DNA from: an uncultured Sporolactobacillus sp.
Lineage (GTDB): Bacteria; Bacillota; Bacilli; Bacillales; Sporolactobacillaceae
Reading direction: 5' to 3'
NCBI GenBank assembly: GCA_900543345.1
Contig: UQRJ01000040.1
Location: forward strand, 1-13,764
Length of the DNA stretch: 13,764 nt
Shown here: piece by piece, positions 1 through 7,441 of the stretch
How positions within the stretch are numbered: position 1 is the first letter of the stretch
How the letters are laid out: each line of letters begins with the position of its first letter
The notes under the pieces: model-generated
What the model saw: only the letters and a program-made list of their open reading frames with translations
Database searches by the model: none
What the model was told of the DNA's origin: nothing
Translations under genes and position numbers: made by a program

Positions 1-48
1 CGAGATGTCTTAGGGTCTCGTGGGCTCGGAGATGTGTATAAGAGACAG
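1..48 (+). other. Nextera sequencing adapter (i7 side), not genomic
   Basis: Bases 30-48 are the 19-bp Tn5 mosaic end used in Illumina Nextera libraries (AGATGTGTATAAGAGACAG). Bases 15-29 are the read-2 transposase tail (GTCTCGTGGGCTCGG). Bases 1-6 match the end of the P7 primer (CGAGAT) and bases 7-14 (GTCTTAGG) sit exactly where the 8-base i7 index belongs. Genomic DNA therefore begins at about 49. This is contamination left in the assembly. Confidence 0.97.
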
Positions 49-673
49 AGGCAAGGAGGATGAGAAGAGAAACCGCCGGAGCCGCCGCCGTACCCGCTGC
101 AGCTACCATCCCGAATTGGTAAGCGCTGCCGTTATGCCGAAACAGATACCAGGCGCAGCCGATAATTAAAACAACGCGAACGGACTGTTCGCCGATCTGA
201 GAGACGGCTGTCGGCAGCATGTCCTCTTCTTTTCCCTGGAATCCGCCGCGTAACATGGCAATCGGCGGAACAAAAAGGTAGACGAGAGCTAATGTCCGGA
301 TCAGCGGAGCAAGACGACCATCGCCCATCACTTGTGTCAGCGGCAGGGCAAATAGTTCCAAAGCCAAGCAGGCCGGTATACAAATAAGCAGTGAGGCAAA
401 CAAGCCGTGGCGCCGTATTTGCCGGTCTTCGTTTCGTTCTCCCGACTCAGCTACGAATTTCGACAGAACGATCGGGAACCCTGTCCCACCGATCGCCGCC
501 GCCAGCGCATAAAAAGGATAGATTTGCTGATAGACATACAGGCCGACATCACCGGCAAAATTCTGAAACGGTATCCGGTAAACGACACTCAAGATTTTAA
601 CCAGTAACCCGGCTCCCGCCAGGATGACGGCTCCGCGCCAGATTTTTCCCGATTCATTTCTCGATTCCGGCAC
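49..673 (-). CDS. yabM: YabM-like MOP/MATE-family flippase, N-terminal part, cut by contig end
   Basis: This is the first ~208 residues of a polytopic membrane protein of the polysaccharide transporter (SpoVB/MurJ-like, MOP) superfamily, which flips lipid-linked sugars across the cytoplasmic membrane. The frame was read directly from the minus strand. It starts at GTG 673 (VPESRNESGK), with an upstream AAGGTGG as ribosome binding site and an in-frame TAA just upstream of it. Recognisable family features are an early hydrophobic helix (AVILAGAGLLVKILSVVYR), the motif PFQNFAGDVGLYVYQQIYPFY, then GGTGFPIVLSKFVAE and IAMLRGGFQGKEEDMLPTAV. The position directly downstream of spoVT is where yabM lies in B. 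subtilis. The full protein should be above 500 residues, and the 3' part is lost at the adapter junction. Its transported substrate cannot be read from the sequence. Confidence 0.88.
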
Positions 674-709
674 GCGACGCCCGCCACCTTAGTTTGAAGT
701 CTATTGTGG

Positions 710-721
710 ATTATATCATAA
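710..721 (-). promoter_or_regulatory. Extended -10 sigma-A-type promoter for yabM
   Basis: On the minus strand the sequence reads TATGATATAAT. It contains a perfect TATAAT at 710-715 preceded by the TRTGN extended -10 element. There is no good -35 hexamer 17 bases upstream, which is typical for extended -10 promoters. It lies between the spoVT terminator and the yabM GTG start, about 37 bases before the start, so yabM probably has its own vegetative promoter. Confidence 0.65.
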
Positions 722-748
722 GTCGACCTCGCCCGGCTTTCGTTATTG

Positions 749-778
749 AAAAAAGAGGCAGAAATTCCTGCCTCTTTT
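749..778 (-). terminator. Rho-independent terminator after spoVT
   Basis: A perfect 11-bp stem (AAAAGAGGCAG at 751-761 with CTGCCTCTTTT at 768-778) encloses a 6-base loop. On the minus strand it is followed by a run of six or more T. It begins 17 bases after the spoVT stop codon and ends the spoVT transcript. Confidence 0.9.
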
Positions 779-794
779 AAGTACTCGGCCAGCT

Positions 795-1322
795 TCAGTG
801 CTCCATCTGCCGGCCGAGAAAGCCGGCGGCCGTCTCAGCCAGTTTAACTTCCACTTCGCCAATCGCCTCGCCGTCCGAAACCAGCATCACCGTGCCGATC
901 GGATCGCCGCCGGCAATGATCGGTGCGACGACGAATTCTTCTCCTGCCTTGGTATGCCCTTCCGCCAGCGGCTTTCCCCGATCAGTGATGGTCTGCCGAA
1001 GTTCCATTGACTTCTCGGGGATTTCAAGAATGCGTCGATCCATGTATTCTTTTTTCGATGCTCCGGCCACGGCAATAATCACATCCCGGTCGCTGATCAG
1101 TGCCGTCCGCTGCGAATGATCTGCCAGCGATTCGGCGTATTCTTTGGCAAAATCACCCAATTCGCTTAATGGCGAATATTTTTTCAAAATCACTTCACCG
1201 TCATGATCTACAAAGATTTCCAATGGATCCCCTTCACGGATGCGCAATGTGCGACGAATTTCTTTAGGGATCACGACTCGCCCGAGATCATCGATGCGTC
1301 GAACAATGCCGGTTGCCTTCAT
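795..1322 (-). CDS. spoVT: Stage V sporulation regulator SpoVT
   Basis: SpoVT is a forespore transcription factor that tunes the sigma-G regulon late in sporulation. The 175 residues compare with about 178 in B. subtilis. Residues 1-50 form an AbrB-type swapped-hairpin DNA-binding domain (MKATGIVRRIDDLGRVVIPK, then EIRRTLRIREGDPLEIFVD). Residues of about 55-175 form the GAF-like domain that completes the SpoVT tetramer. The ATG at 1322 has a GTGAGG ribosome binding site about 10 bases upstream. The gene stands alone, with a gap of 133 bases after mfd that holds a possible sigma-G promoter, and it is followed by a strong terminator. It is intact with nothing unusual. Paralogues such as AbrB and Abh are half this length, so the identity is clear. 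Confidence 0.97.
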   Translation of the reverse strand: MKATGIVRRIDDLGRVVIPKEIRRTLRIREGDPLEIFVDHDGEVILKKYSPLSELGDFAKEYAESLADHSQRTALISDRDVIIAVAGASKKEYMDRRILEIPEKSMELRQTITDRGKPLAEGHTKAGEEFVVAPIIAGGDPIGTVMLVSDGEAIGEVEVKLAETAAGFLGRQMEH

Positions 1323-1412
1323 TCAAGGATTGCCTCACTTTCTATGTAGCGGACGTTTGCAATTGCATCGCTGCATAAACATTCCGCCCTTCTTTTCATG
1401 ATTTCCTTGAAT

Positions 1413-1441
1413 TATTATCCGCGCGCACCGTCAATCTATGC
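1413..1441 (-). promoter_or_regulatory. Possible sigma-G promoter of spoVT
   Basis: The minus strand reads GCATAG, 16 bases, then GATAATA. The sigma-G consensus is roughly GNATRN with CATNNTA, so only the first base of the -10 (G for C) differs, while the spacing is about one base short. It lies about 90 bases before the SpoVT start. Sigma-G control of spoVT is established in B. subtilis; the site here is inferred. Confidence 0.42.
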
Positions 1442-1455
1442 ATGATCCGGCAAAT

Positions 1456-4400
1456 TTATCCGGCTTTCTCTGCGGCTCGCTGCATTTTCACAATATTTTT
1501 CAGCAGCCGAAGCGCTTTGTCAATCCACTCTGCGCTGCCGCCGCGGCCTTTATTTACCGTCAGTTTCATTTTCTCGCCGGCCGACCCGATGCCGATACCC
1601 GGTCCCATCCGGCTGAGCATCTTAAACAGCGCCGCCCGGTCCAATGCTCTCCATCCCGGCTCGGAAAAATAAATCGCCAGTCCGTCCGCCCGCTCTTTGA
1701 TTTCTGCGATACCCAGTTGTTCTGCCGTCACGCGCAGCTCTGCCACTTGAAACAGCGCCGCGACCTCCGGCGGGTAATCACCGTAACGATCAATCATTTC
1801 GTCCTTCAAGTCAGCAACGTCTTGTACATTTTCCACCATTTTAAACCGTTTGTACATATCGATTTTCTGCGTTGAGTCCCGGATATAGCTGTCGGGAATA
1901 TAAGCATCGGTATCAATCTCGACGGATGATCGATTCGGTTTGGCAGCCGGCTGACCGCTATTTTTCTTCTTAGCGACCGCCTCTTTGAGCATTTGCGTAT
2001 ACATATCGAAACCAACGGAATCGATGAATCCGTGCTGCTGCGCACCGAGCAGGTTGCCGGCTCCGCGGATCGACAGGTCGCGCATCGCGATTTTAAATCC
2101 GGACCCCAGTTCGGTAAACTCCTTGATCGCCTGTAGGCGCTTTTCCGCGGCTTCATTCATGATTTTATCGCGCTGATAGGTAAAATACGCGTAAGCCACG
2201 CGATTGGAGCGGCCGACACGTCCGCGCAACTGATAAAGCTGTGCCAGCCCCATCCGATCCGCGTCGTAAACAATCAGCGTGTTGACATTCGGTATATCGA
2301 CACCGGTTTCGATGATCGTTGTGCTGACGAGGACATCGGCCGTGCCGTCGAGGAAATCAATCATTGCCGTCTCCAGTTCCGACTCTTTCATCTGTCCGTG
2401 AGCGAAAGCAACTGTCGCATCGGGCACAAGATCGGAGATGATCTTCGCCATCCGCTGAATCGTCTCCACACGATTATAAAGAAAATAGACTTGTCCGCCG
2501 CGGGCCATCTCTCGTTCGATGGCCTCGCGGACCAGCATCTCGTTGTATTCGGTGACATAAGTCTGAACCGGGAAACGATTTTCCGGAGGCGTCTCGATGA
2601 TCGACAGATCTCTGACACCGAGCATCGACATATGCAGTGTACGCGGAATTGGTGTCGCCGTTAATGTCAGGACGTCGATGTTCGCCTTCAATCGCTTGAT
2701 TTTTTCCTTATGCGATACGCCAAAGCGCTGCTCCTCATCGACAATCAGGAAACCGAGATCCTTGAAACGGACATCCTTCGACAGCAACCGGTGTGTACCG
2801 ATGACCAGATCAACCGTTCCGGTTCTCAATCCTTTAAGTGTTTCAAGCTGTTCTTTATGCGTACGAAAGCGACTCAAAAGACCGATCGATACCGGGAAAT
2901 CCTCAAAGCGTTCGCGCGCCGTATCATAGTGTTGTTGAGCCAAAATGGTTGTCGGCACAAGAAAAGCGACTTGTTTACCGTCGGCGATCGCCTTGAATGC
3001 GGCACGGAAGGCAACCTCCGTTTTTCCGTAGCCGACATCGCCGCAAAGTAATCGATCCATCGGTTTCTCCTGTTCCATATCGTGTTTAATTTCTTCAATC
3101 GCCTGCAGCTGATCGGCAGTCTCTTGATAAGGGAAAGCGGCCTCGAATGCCTGCTGATCCGGTCCGTCGGGCGAAAAAGCATAGCCTCGGCTGGCTTCCC
3201 GTTCGGCATACAACTTGATCAGATCATCGGCAATGTCCTGAACGGAAGCCCTCGCTTTCCGTTTGACCTTCTTCCATTCGCCGCCGCCAAGCGAATAGAC
3301 TTTCGGTTCCTTCCCCTCGGAGCCCACATACTTCTGGACCAGATCAATATGCTCGACGGGGACATAGAGCTTGTCATTCCCTTTATAAATAATTTCCATG
3401 TAATCTTTATGCACGCCGTTGACTTCCAGCGTCTTGATGCCGGCATACCGCCCGACACCGTGGTCCACATGGACGACATAATCGCCGACGTTCAGCTCGT
3501 TATAATTTTTTAACCGTTCCGCATTGGACAGAGTTTTCGTTTTATGATGGGCTTTTGGCGTTTTCCGGGTAAAAACTTCGGTCTCCGTAATCACCGCCAG
3601 CTTCTTAAGCGGCATCTCGAAACCGGACGTCAGTCCGCTGACCATCACGCGAATGTGTCCATATTCGGGCCGCATGTCCGGAGCCGTCGCCTCAACATCG
3701 ATATCGTAATCAGACAGGACTCGAAATAATCGGTCGGCTCGCGCGCGGTCGGGCGCGAGGAAAACAACCGCAAAACCGCCCTTCATCCAGCGATCCGCTT
3801 CACTTTTTAACAAATTGATCTGCCCATGAAAATTTTGCATTGATCGACACGACAGATTTAGTACATTCTGTGGCTGAAATGATCCGCGATAGCGAAGAAA
3901 CAGTGACAGGAAAAGTAGCGGTTGTGCCAAAGTATCGGTCAGATCCACCCAGCTCCTCGAAAGCGGAACGTCGGCGGGAAGCCGGCCGTGCTGCAGCATT
4001 TCCACCTGCCATTCGGCTTCTTCACGATCAAGTTGTTCGGCCGTCTCTTGGATTCGGCTGATTTCATCGAAAATAATCAAGGCATCCCGCGGTAAATAAT
4101 CCGTAATGACCGCCGGCCGTCGATAGAACAGCGCTGTATATTTTGCAATATTCTGAAAGATATCGTGCTGCTTCAGCGTCTCGATTTCACCGCTGATTGT
4201 CTCGCTGAGCCGCGCCTGGACGTCGGGGTCGCCGACTTTTTTCAACGTCGTCGATAAGGCCGCTTGCAGACCGGAAACCGCTCGATCGTAACCCTCATGA
4301 TATAGCAACAGTTCGCGCGCCGGACCAATGACCGGTGATTCCCGGAGCTGTTCTAGCGAGCGCTGCGTTTCACTATCGAAATAACGGACGGAGTCGACTT

Positions 4401-5001
4401 CATCGTCGAAAAGCTCGATCCGCAGCGGATGCGCTTCGGTCAACGGAAACACATCGATAATACCGCCGCGGATGCTGAACTGACCGGGGCCGGACACCAT
4501 CGCTTCCCGCTCGTAACCCATCGCTGTCAGCTTAACGGCGAGCTGGTCCGGCACAAGCCGTCCGCCGATTTTAAAACGAATTAAGCTCGCCGTCCACCAG
4601 TATAACGGCGGCAGCAGCCGCTTCAAACCGGCAATTGGCATCACGATCAGGCACTTGCGTCCTTCAGCCAACTGATTCAGAACCTCGATCCGCTGCGACA
4701 ATAATTCCGGACTGGATATGGCCAGGTCCGAGGCAATCAGGTCATTTACCGGATAGAGAAATAATTCCTGCGGACTGACCAGATCGGACAAATCATCGTA
4801 GAGTTTCTGTCCCTGATATAAATTATGAGTGACGGCTACTACCGCCTGCTGCCGCCGACGATACAGGGCGGCAATCCATAACGCCTTGGCGCTTCCGGTC
4901 AGTCCGGAGACGAGCTGGTGCCTCATGCCCCCGGCATAACCGTCCAGTACCGTACCAATTTCGTCTGTTTTCCCTTCAAAAAACGTGCTCAAGCCTGACA
5001 T
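1456..5001 (-). CDS. mfd: Transcription-repair coupling factor Mfd
   Basis: Mfd is a DNA translocase that pushes or removes RNA polymerase stalled at DNA damage and recruits UvrA for nucleotide excision repair. The start is ATG 5001: AGTGAGGT lies 7 bases upstream, whereas the in-frame TTG at 5007 has no room for a ribosome binding site. The 1181 residues match the family length. The N-terminus is the degenerate UvrB-like module (SGLTGSAKALWIAAL near residues 30-45). The CarD-like RNA polymerase interaction domain follows at about 500-560 (LNVGDYVVHVDHGVGRYAGI). Next come the helicase motor with Walker A GDVGYGKTE (about 655), the DEEQ box (VDEEQRFG, about 754), TATPIPRT (about 787) and QLRGRVGRS (about 930), and then the TRCF C-terminal domain. 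The frame is intact. It lies about 125 bases after pth with no fin gene between them. Confidence 0.97.
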   Translation of the reverse strand: MSGLSTFFEGKTDEIGTVLDGYAGGMRHQLVSGLTGSAKALWIAALYRRRQQAVVAVTHNLYQGQKLYDDLSDLVSPQELFLYPVNDLIASDLAISSPELLSQRIEVLNQLAEGRKCLIVMPIAGLKRLLPPLYWWTASLIRFKIGGRLVPDQLAVKLTAMGYEREAMVSGPGQFSIRGGIIDVFPLTEAHPLRIELFDDEVDSVRYFDSETQRSLEQLRESPVIGPARELLLYHEGYDRAVSGLQAALSTTLKKVGDPDVQARLSETISGEIETLKQHDIFQNIAKYTALFYRRPAVITDYLPRDALIIFDEISRIQETAEQLDREEAEWQVEMLQHGRLPADVPLSRSWVDLTDTLAQPLLFLSLFLRYRGSFQPQNVLNLSCRSMQNFHGQINLLKSEADRWMKGGFAVVFLAPDRARADRLFRVLSDYDIDVEATAPDMRPEYGHIRVMVSGLTSGFEMPLKKLAVITETEVFTRKTPKAHHKTKTLSNAERLKNYNELNVGDYVVHVDHGVGRYAGIKTLEVNGVHKDYMEIIYKGNDKLYVPVEHIDLVQKYVGSEGKEPKVYSLGGGEWKKVKRKARASVQDIADDLIKLYAEREASRGYAFSPDGPDQQAFEAAFPYQETADQLQAIEEIKHDMEQEKPMDRLLCGDVGYGKTEVAFRAAFKAIADGKQVAFLVPTTILAQQHYDTARERFEDFPVSIGLLSRFRTHKEQLETLKGLRTGTVDLVIGTHRLLSKDVRFKDLGFLIVDEEQRFGVSHKEKIKRLKANIDVLTLTATPIPRTLHMSMLGVRDLSIIETPPENRFPVQTYVTEYNEMLVREAIEREMARGGQVYFLYNRVETIQRMAKIISDLVPDATVAFAHGQMKESELETAMIDFLDGTADVLVSTTIIETGVDIPNVNTLIVYDADRMGLAQLYQLRGRVGRSNRVAYAYFTYQRDKIMNEAAEKRLQAIKEFTELGSGFKIAMRDLSIRGAGNLLGAQQHGFIDSVGFDMYTQMLKEAVAKKKNSGQPAAKPNRSSVEIDTDAYIPDSYIRDSTQKIDMYKRFKMVENVQDVADLKDEMIDRYGDYPPEVAALFQVAELRVTAEQLGIAEIKERADGLAIYFSEPGWRALDRAALFKMLSRMGPGIGIGSAGEKMKLTVNKGRGGSAEWIDKALRLLKNIVKMQRAAEKAG

Positions 5002-5035
5002 GAGCAAACCTCACTTTCTTGAAATCCAACCACAC

Positions 5036-5063
5036 AAAAAGCGCTTTGGCCGACCGTCAAAGC
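5036..5063 (-). terminator. Weak terminator-like hairpin between pth and mfd
   Basis: On the minus strand GCTTTG (5058-5063) can pair with CAAAGC (5043-5048) around a 9-base loop, followed two bases later by TTTTT (5036-5040). The stem is only 6 bp, so it may attenuate rather than stop transcription into mfd. The loop sequence is complementary to a segment upstream (see findings). Confidence 0.35.
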
Positions 5064-5126
5064 CGCAATCACTTCGTATCGCCGAACGGATGACGGTCGT
5101 CCCGATGGTTTCCTCATCATCCTGTT

Positions 5127-5696
5127 TCAGCGTTTCGTATTGTACTTGTTCATCACGAGCGAAAAAGGCTGCGCCAACCACAGGGCGGCGGCATCGGCGG
5201 CTCTGCACACCGCATTATCGATCAATTCGCGTTCCGCCGGCGAAAAGCCGTGCAGGACATGACTGATCACCGCGCGCTGCGTGTGCTGCGGACGGCCGAC
5301 GCCGATTTTAATCCGCGCGAATGTCTCCGTCCCCAAACTGCGAATCACCGATTTCATACCGTTATGGCCGCCCGAGGTGCCCTTCGCCCGCAGACGGATC
5401 TTGCCGACCGGGAGATCGATATCGTCGTGAATCACCAGCAAATCATCCGGCGCCAGTTTGTAAAAATGCACAAGCGGGCCGACCGCTTCTCCCGAAGCAT
5501 TCATATAAGTGAGCGGTTTCATGAGTAGAACGGCCTCCGCGCCGATCCGCCCCTTACCGATCAGTGCATTAAATTTACTGCGTTCCAGCTTGATTCGGTA
5601 GTGTTCCGCTAATCTGTCAATGACTTCAAACCCTATATTATGCCGCGTATGGGCGTATTCAGAACCCGGATTCCCCAAACCGACGATCAATTTCAC
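5127..5696 (-). CDS. pth: Peptidyl-tRNA hydrolase (Pth/SpoVC)
   Basis: Pth cleaves the ester bond of peptidyl-tRNAs dropped from ribosomes, so recycling tRNA. In B. subtilis the gene is called spoVC because a mutation in it blocks spore coat formation. From GTG 5696 the protein has 189 residues, as in the family (about 188). GLGNPG (residues 6-11, with substrate-contacting N9), TRHN with catalytic H19, TYMN (N66), HDDIDLP with D91/D92, and GGHNG (N112) are all present. GTG 5696 is preferred because AGAGGA sits 8 bases upstream and the protein then begins MKLIVGLGNPG as in relatives. ATG 5705 and ATG 5714 are in-frame alternatives with poorer spacing. It lies directly after the ctc terminator and upstream of mfd. 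Confidence 0.96.
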   Translation of the reverse strand: MKLIVGLGNPGSEYAHTRHNIGFEVIDRLAEHYRIKLERSKFNALIGKGRIGAEAVLLMKPLTYMNASGEAVGPLVHFYKLAPDDLLVIHDDIDLPVGKIRLRAKGTSGGHNGMKSVIRSLGTETFARIKIGVGRPQHTQRAVISHVLHGFSPAERELIDNAVCRAADAAALWLAQPFSLVMNKYNTKR

Positions 5697-5733
5697 GCCA
5701 TTCATCCTCTTCATTTTCGCATTCGAACCGCTC

Positions 5734-5739
5734 ATTATA
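5734..5739 (-). promoter_or_regulatory. -10-like TATAAT fused to the ctc terminator, possible pth promoter
   Basis: The minus strand reads CCTTTTTTATAATGAG. The last T of the terminator tract is the first base of a perfect TATAAT. A transcript starting about 7 bases downstream would have a leader of roughly 30 bases before GTG 5696 with its ribosome binding site. No good -35 hexamer is present: the matching position falls inside the terminator stem. Without such a promoter, pth and mfd would depend on read-through. Confidence 0.4.
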
Positions 5740-5767
5740 AAAAAGGCGTAACCGAAATCGTTACGCC
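5739..5767 (-). terminator. Rho-independent terminator after ctc
   Basis: On the minus strand GGCGTAAC (5760-5767) pairs perfectly with GTTACGCC (5745-5752) around a 7-base loop, followed by six T (5739-5744). It starts about 40 bases past the ctc stop codon and closes the glmU-prs-ctc unit. Confidence 0.9.
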
Positions 5768-5805
5768 CCCTTTTCATCCTGTTCGGCAGTCATTTGCTTG
5801 ACGAA

Positions 5806-6414
5806 TTATTCAGCTGCCGGGGTGCTCTCCTCGGACGCTGCCGGTGCCGCCGGCTCCGACGCTTCTTGACCGCCGTAAGCAACCGAAACAATGACGTCTT
5901 CCGGATCGCCGACGATTTCATAATTTTTGTCCGGCGCAAGATCTTTGATCCGCAGGCTGTCGCCGACTTTCATCGTCGATACATCGACGGCAATCGTACT
6001 CGGCAGATTAGCAGGCAGTGCGTGCACCCTCAGTTCGGAAAGCTGATTGGTAACAACGACTCCTCCGACTTCGATGTCTTTTACACCCTTCAAAGCAACA
6101 GGAACAACCGCGTCGATCGCTTCGTTGACATTGATTTGCAGGAAGTCAATATGCTGAATGCTCCCCTTTAGGTGATCGTACTGAAGTTCGTGCGCCATGA
6201 CCGTATAATGTTTCTGATTATCAACGTTCAGGTTGATGACGGCGTTTTTGCCCTCTTTGCTGAATACCTTCCTCAGTTCATTAGCCGCAACGGAAACCGA
6301 TGCGTTCTGCACGGTTTTCCCGTAAATGACAGCCGGAATCTTCCCTTCAAGTCTAAGTTTTTTAGTGACCGATCGTTTTGAGTCGTCGCGAACGGCCGCA
6401 TTCAATGTTGCCAT
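5806..6414 (-). CDS. ctc: 50S ribosomal protein L25 / general stress protein Ctc
   Basis: Ctc is the long (CTC/TL5) form of ribosomal protein L25, which binds 5S rRNA in the large subunit; in B. subtilis it is a stress-induced protein. The product has 202 residues against about 204 in B. subtilis. Residues 1-95 are the 5S-binding L25 domain, with RLEGKIPAVIYGK and HYTVMAHELQYD followed by IQHIDFLQIN. Residues of about 98-180 are the beta-rich CTC domain (VNEAIDAVVPVALKG, then VSTMKVGDSLRIKDL). The last 20 residues are an Ala/Glu/Pro-rich tail. ATG 6414 is chosen because AAAGGATG lies about 10 bases upstream; the GTG at 6423 is too close to that site. It follows prs by 57 bases, where I see no clear sigma-B promoter, unlike the B. 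subtilis gene. Confidence 0.95.
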   Translation of the reverse strand: MATLNAAVRDDSKRSVTKKLRLEGKIPAVIYGKTVQNASVSVAANELRKVFSKEGKNAVINLNVDNQKHYTVMAHELQYDHLKGSIQHIDFLQINVNEAIDAVVPVALKGVKDIEVGGVVVTNQLSELRVHALPANLPSTIAVDVSTMKVGDSLRIKDLAPDKNYEIVGDPEDVIVSVAYGGQEASEPAAPAASEESTPAAE

Positions 6415-6471
6415 ATGTTGCACATCCTTTCACAGCTTTGTTTACTCTTAATCCTATCATCTGTCCGGTGG

Positions 6472-7422
6472 TTAAGTAAAAAGACGGCTAACCGACAATT
6501 TCTCGTGGATACGAATAATCGCTTCGCCGATTAGCGGCGCAACGGACAGCTGAACAATTTTATCGATTTTCTTTTCCTCAGGCAACTGGATCGTGTTGGT
6601 CACAACCAGCTCGCTAATCGGCGAATGCTGAATCCGCTCGATAGCAGGACCCGACAGAACCGGGTGCGTACAGCAAGCATACACCTTTTTTGCGCCTCGC
6701 TCAACCAGAGCGTTTGCCGCCATCGTGATGGTTCCGGCTGTATCGATGATATCGTCGACGATGATCGCTGTTTTGCCCTGAATGTCGCCGATGATATTCA
6801 TCACTTCGGCCACGTTCGGACGCGGGCGACGTTTATCAATAATCGCGATCGGCGCTTTCAGCCGATCGGCCATCTTCCGCGCCCGAGTAACGCCACCGTG
6901 ATCGGGCGATACGACCACGACGTCATTGATCGCTTTACTCATAAAATATTCGGCTAATGTCGGAACGCCAAGTAACTGATCGACCGGAATATCAAAGAAT
7001 CCTTGAATCTGCGGTGCATGGAGATCCATCGTCAAAATCCGCGAGGCGCCCGCCGTCTCCAGCAGATTCGCTACCAGTTTGGCAGTAATCGGTTCGCGCG
7101 CCCTGGCCTTGCGATCCTGACGCGCATAACCATAATAAGGCATGACGACATTAATCGATTTTGCCGATGCTCTCTTCAATGCATCGATCATAATCAGCAG
7201 CTCCATCAGATGTTTGTTGACCGGTGCACACGTCGACTGAATGACATACACTTCGCAACCGCGAATGCTCTCTTCAATGCTGATCTGAATTTCGCCGTCG
7301 CTGAAAGTCGAAATTAGGCACTTCCCAAGCTGGATGCCGATATGCCCGGCGATTTGCCTGGCAAGATCGGGATTGGAATTAAGGCTGAACACTTTCAAGT
7401 TCGGATCTAAATAGCTGGCCAT
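6472..7422 (-). CDS. prs: Ribose-phosphate pyrophosphokinase (PRPP synthetase)
   Basis: Prs makes 5-phosphoribosyl-1-pyrophosphate from ribose-5-phosphate and ATP, the precursor for purine, pyrimidine, NAD, histidine and tryptophan synthesis. The 316 residues match the family. The PRPP synthetase signature DLHAPQIQGFFDIPVD is at 133-148, including the metal-binding H135. YYGYARQDRKAR is at about 96-107, SPDHGGVTRAR at 172-182, and the PRPP-binding loop VDDIIDTAGTIT at 222-233. ATG 7422 gives MASYLDPNLK and fits relatives; the in-frame GTG at 7431 would add three residues but overlaps the GGGAGTGAG ribosome binding region. It lies 19 bases after glmU and is surely cotranscribed with it. Its product is also the effector sensed by PurR, encoded nearby. 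Confidence 0.97.
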   Translation of the reverse strand: MASYLDPNLKVFSLNSNPDLARQIAGHIGIQLGKCLISTFSDGEIQISIEESIRGCEVYVIQSTCAPVNKHLMELLIMIDALKRASAKSINVVMPYYGYARQDRKARAREPITAKLVANLLETAGASRILTMDLHAPQIQGFFDIPVDQLLGVPTLAEYFMSKAINDVVVVSPDHGGVTRARKMADRLKAPIAIIDKRRPRPNVAEVMNIIGDIQGKTAIIVDDIIDTAGTITMAANALVERGAKKVYACCTHPVLSGPAIERIQHSPISELVVTNTIQLPEEKKIDKIVQLSVAPLIGEAIIRIHEKLSVSRLFT

Positions 7423-7441
7423 GCCGACCACTCACTCCCAC

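Noticed and set aside
132..383. An 83-codon minus-strand open frame near the left end
   Set aside because: The real frame here is yabM, whose translation shows the MOP flippase motifs; this frame is a shadow.
5011..5208. A 65-codon minus-strand frame at the place of fin
   Set aside because: It overlaps the end of pth in another frame and lacks the cysteine pattern of Fin.
6415..6471. A sigma-B or sigma-A promoter before ctc
   Set aside because: Only a weak -10-like TAGGAT with no fitting -35 is seen; ctc is probably read from the glmU promoter.
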